DNA of 6,737 bases from Planctomycetota bacterium (GTDB taxonomy: Bacteria; Planctomycetota; Planctomycetia; Planctomycetales; Planctomycetaceae): NCBI GenBank assembly GCA_024278285.1, contig JAJRTM010000876.1, positions 1 through 6,737 on the forward strand. The letters are read 5' to 3'. Made by a program: the position numbers and the translations under genes. Of the stretch, positions 6,625 through 6,737 are shown piece by piece. Numbering within the stretch: position 1 is the first letter of the stretch; each line of letters begins with the position of its first letter. The notes beneath the pieces are model-generated. The model had not been told where the DNA came from. It worked only from the letters and a program-made list of their open reading frames with translations, and did no database searches.

Positions 6625-6626
6625 AA

Positions 6627-6737
6627 ATGAATATGATCGGAAGAAGAAACTTTCTACAGGGAAGTGTTGCCGCTGCTATTGGCCTGGCTACTGTTCCCGC
6701 TTTGGCTGCTGCAAAGCCTGAAGAGAAGAGAATTAAA
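6627..6737 (+). CDS. Tat-exported protein, N-terminus only (3' end missing)
   Basis: Only 37 codons are visible before the window ends. They encode a twin-arginine signal peptide: GRRNFL at residues 5-10 (Gly in place of the usual Ser/Thr), a hydrophobic stretch from about S13 to A27 (SVAAAIGLATVPALA), and a plausible AxA cleavage site around A27-A29. Charged residues KPEEKRIK follow. The mature protein should be exported folded to the periplasm, often with a cofactor. In planctomycetes, Gfo/Idh/MocA-type oxidoreductases and sulfatase-like or DUF1501 proteins commonly start this way. A lysine-rich stretch leading into IK would suit the first strand of an oxidoreductase Rossmann fold, but this is a guess. 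ATG 6627 is preferred over an in-frame ATG at 6486 because of its Shine-Dalgarno sequence and because the signal peptide then sits at the N-terminus. Confidence 0.85.
   Translation, partial: MNMIGRRNFLQGSVAAAIGLATVPALAAAKPEEKRIK

Larger units (their letters stand above)
6292..6626. other. Divergent intergenic region between rsfS and the Tat-signal gene
   Basis: This stretch of about 335 bases has no convincing gene. It holds the candidate -10 motifs near 6317-6331, an isolated TTGACA at 6374-6379 with no matching -10 box at the right distance, and TAAAAT at 6421-6426. It also has an unpaired AAAGGAG (6448-6454) and an 11-base direct repeat TGCTGCTGTGT at 6502-6512 and 6566-6576. The + strand frame of the downstream gene is open from 6378, but the residues encoded before 6627 look non-coding. 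Confidence 0.6.

Noticed and set aside
6486..6626. In-frame upstream ATG at 6486 as the start of the last gene
   Set aside because: An AAGG lies upstream, but the 47 extra residues are Cys-rich and unlike a protein N-terminus. They would also bury the Tat signal, and a better Shine-Dalgarno sequence precedes ATG 6627.

Overview
This 6,737-base window looks like chromosomal DNA from a planctomycete. The basis is inference from gene content. The first gene matches, from memory, a Planctomycetota-type protein that joins PQQ-like beta-propeller blades to a methyltransferase-like segment and ends in a cysteine-rich tail. ArgRS carries an extra coiled-coil insertion, Shine-Dalgarno sequences are weak or absent at most starts, and the last gene begins with a Tat signal peptide. 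No taxonomic marker such as rRNA is present.

Layout. Positions 3-2072 (+) hold the 3' portion of a large beta-propeller/methyltransferase-like protein whose beginning lies outside the window. Next comes a 282-base convergent intergenic region. It has a hairpin just after the stop and a striking pair of 33-base perfectly inverted arms about 120 bases apart, with a third, degenerate copy inside. Three genes follow on the minus strand, read right to left: rsfS (ribosomal silencing factor), argS (arginyl-tRNA synthetase) and an RNase D-type 3'-5' exonuclease. The 188-base gap between rsfS and argS contains three hairpin-forming palindromes. The 44-base gap between argS and the RNase D gene suggests co-transcription. 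To the right of rsfS is a divergent intergenic region of roughly 400 bases. A plus-strand gene then starts at 6627 and runs off the end; only its Tat signal peptide and a few further residues are visible.

Function. The minus-strand cluster is housekeeping: tRNA charging, ribosome assembly control and RNA 3'-end trimming. The two plus-strand genes are typical accessory or envelope-type planctomycete proteins and have no obvious functional tie to the cluster. I see no mobile element with a transposase, no CRISPR array, no tRNA or rRNA, and no clear new multi-gene system. The points most worth a second look are the inverted-repeat element at 2154-2338, the Asp-to-Glu change in the RNase D ExoII motif, the ArgRS insertion, the degenerate methyltransferase-like segment in the propeller protein, and the start codon of rsfS.
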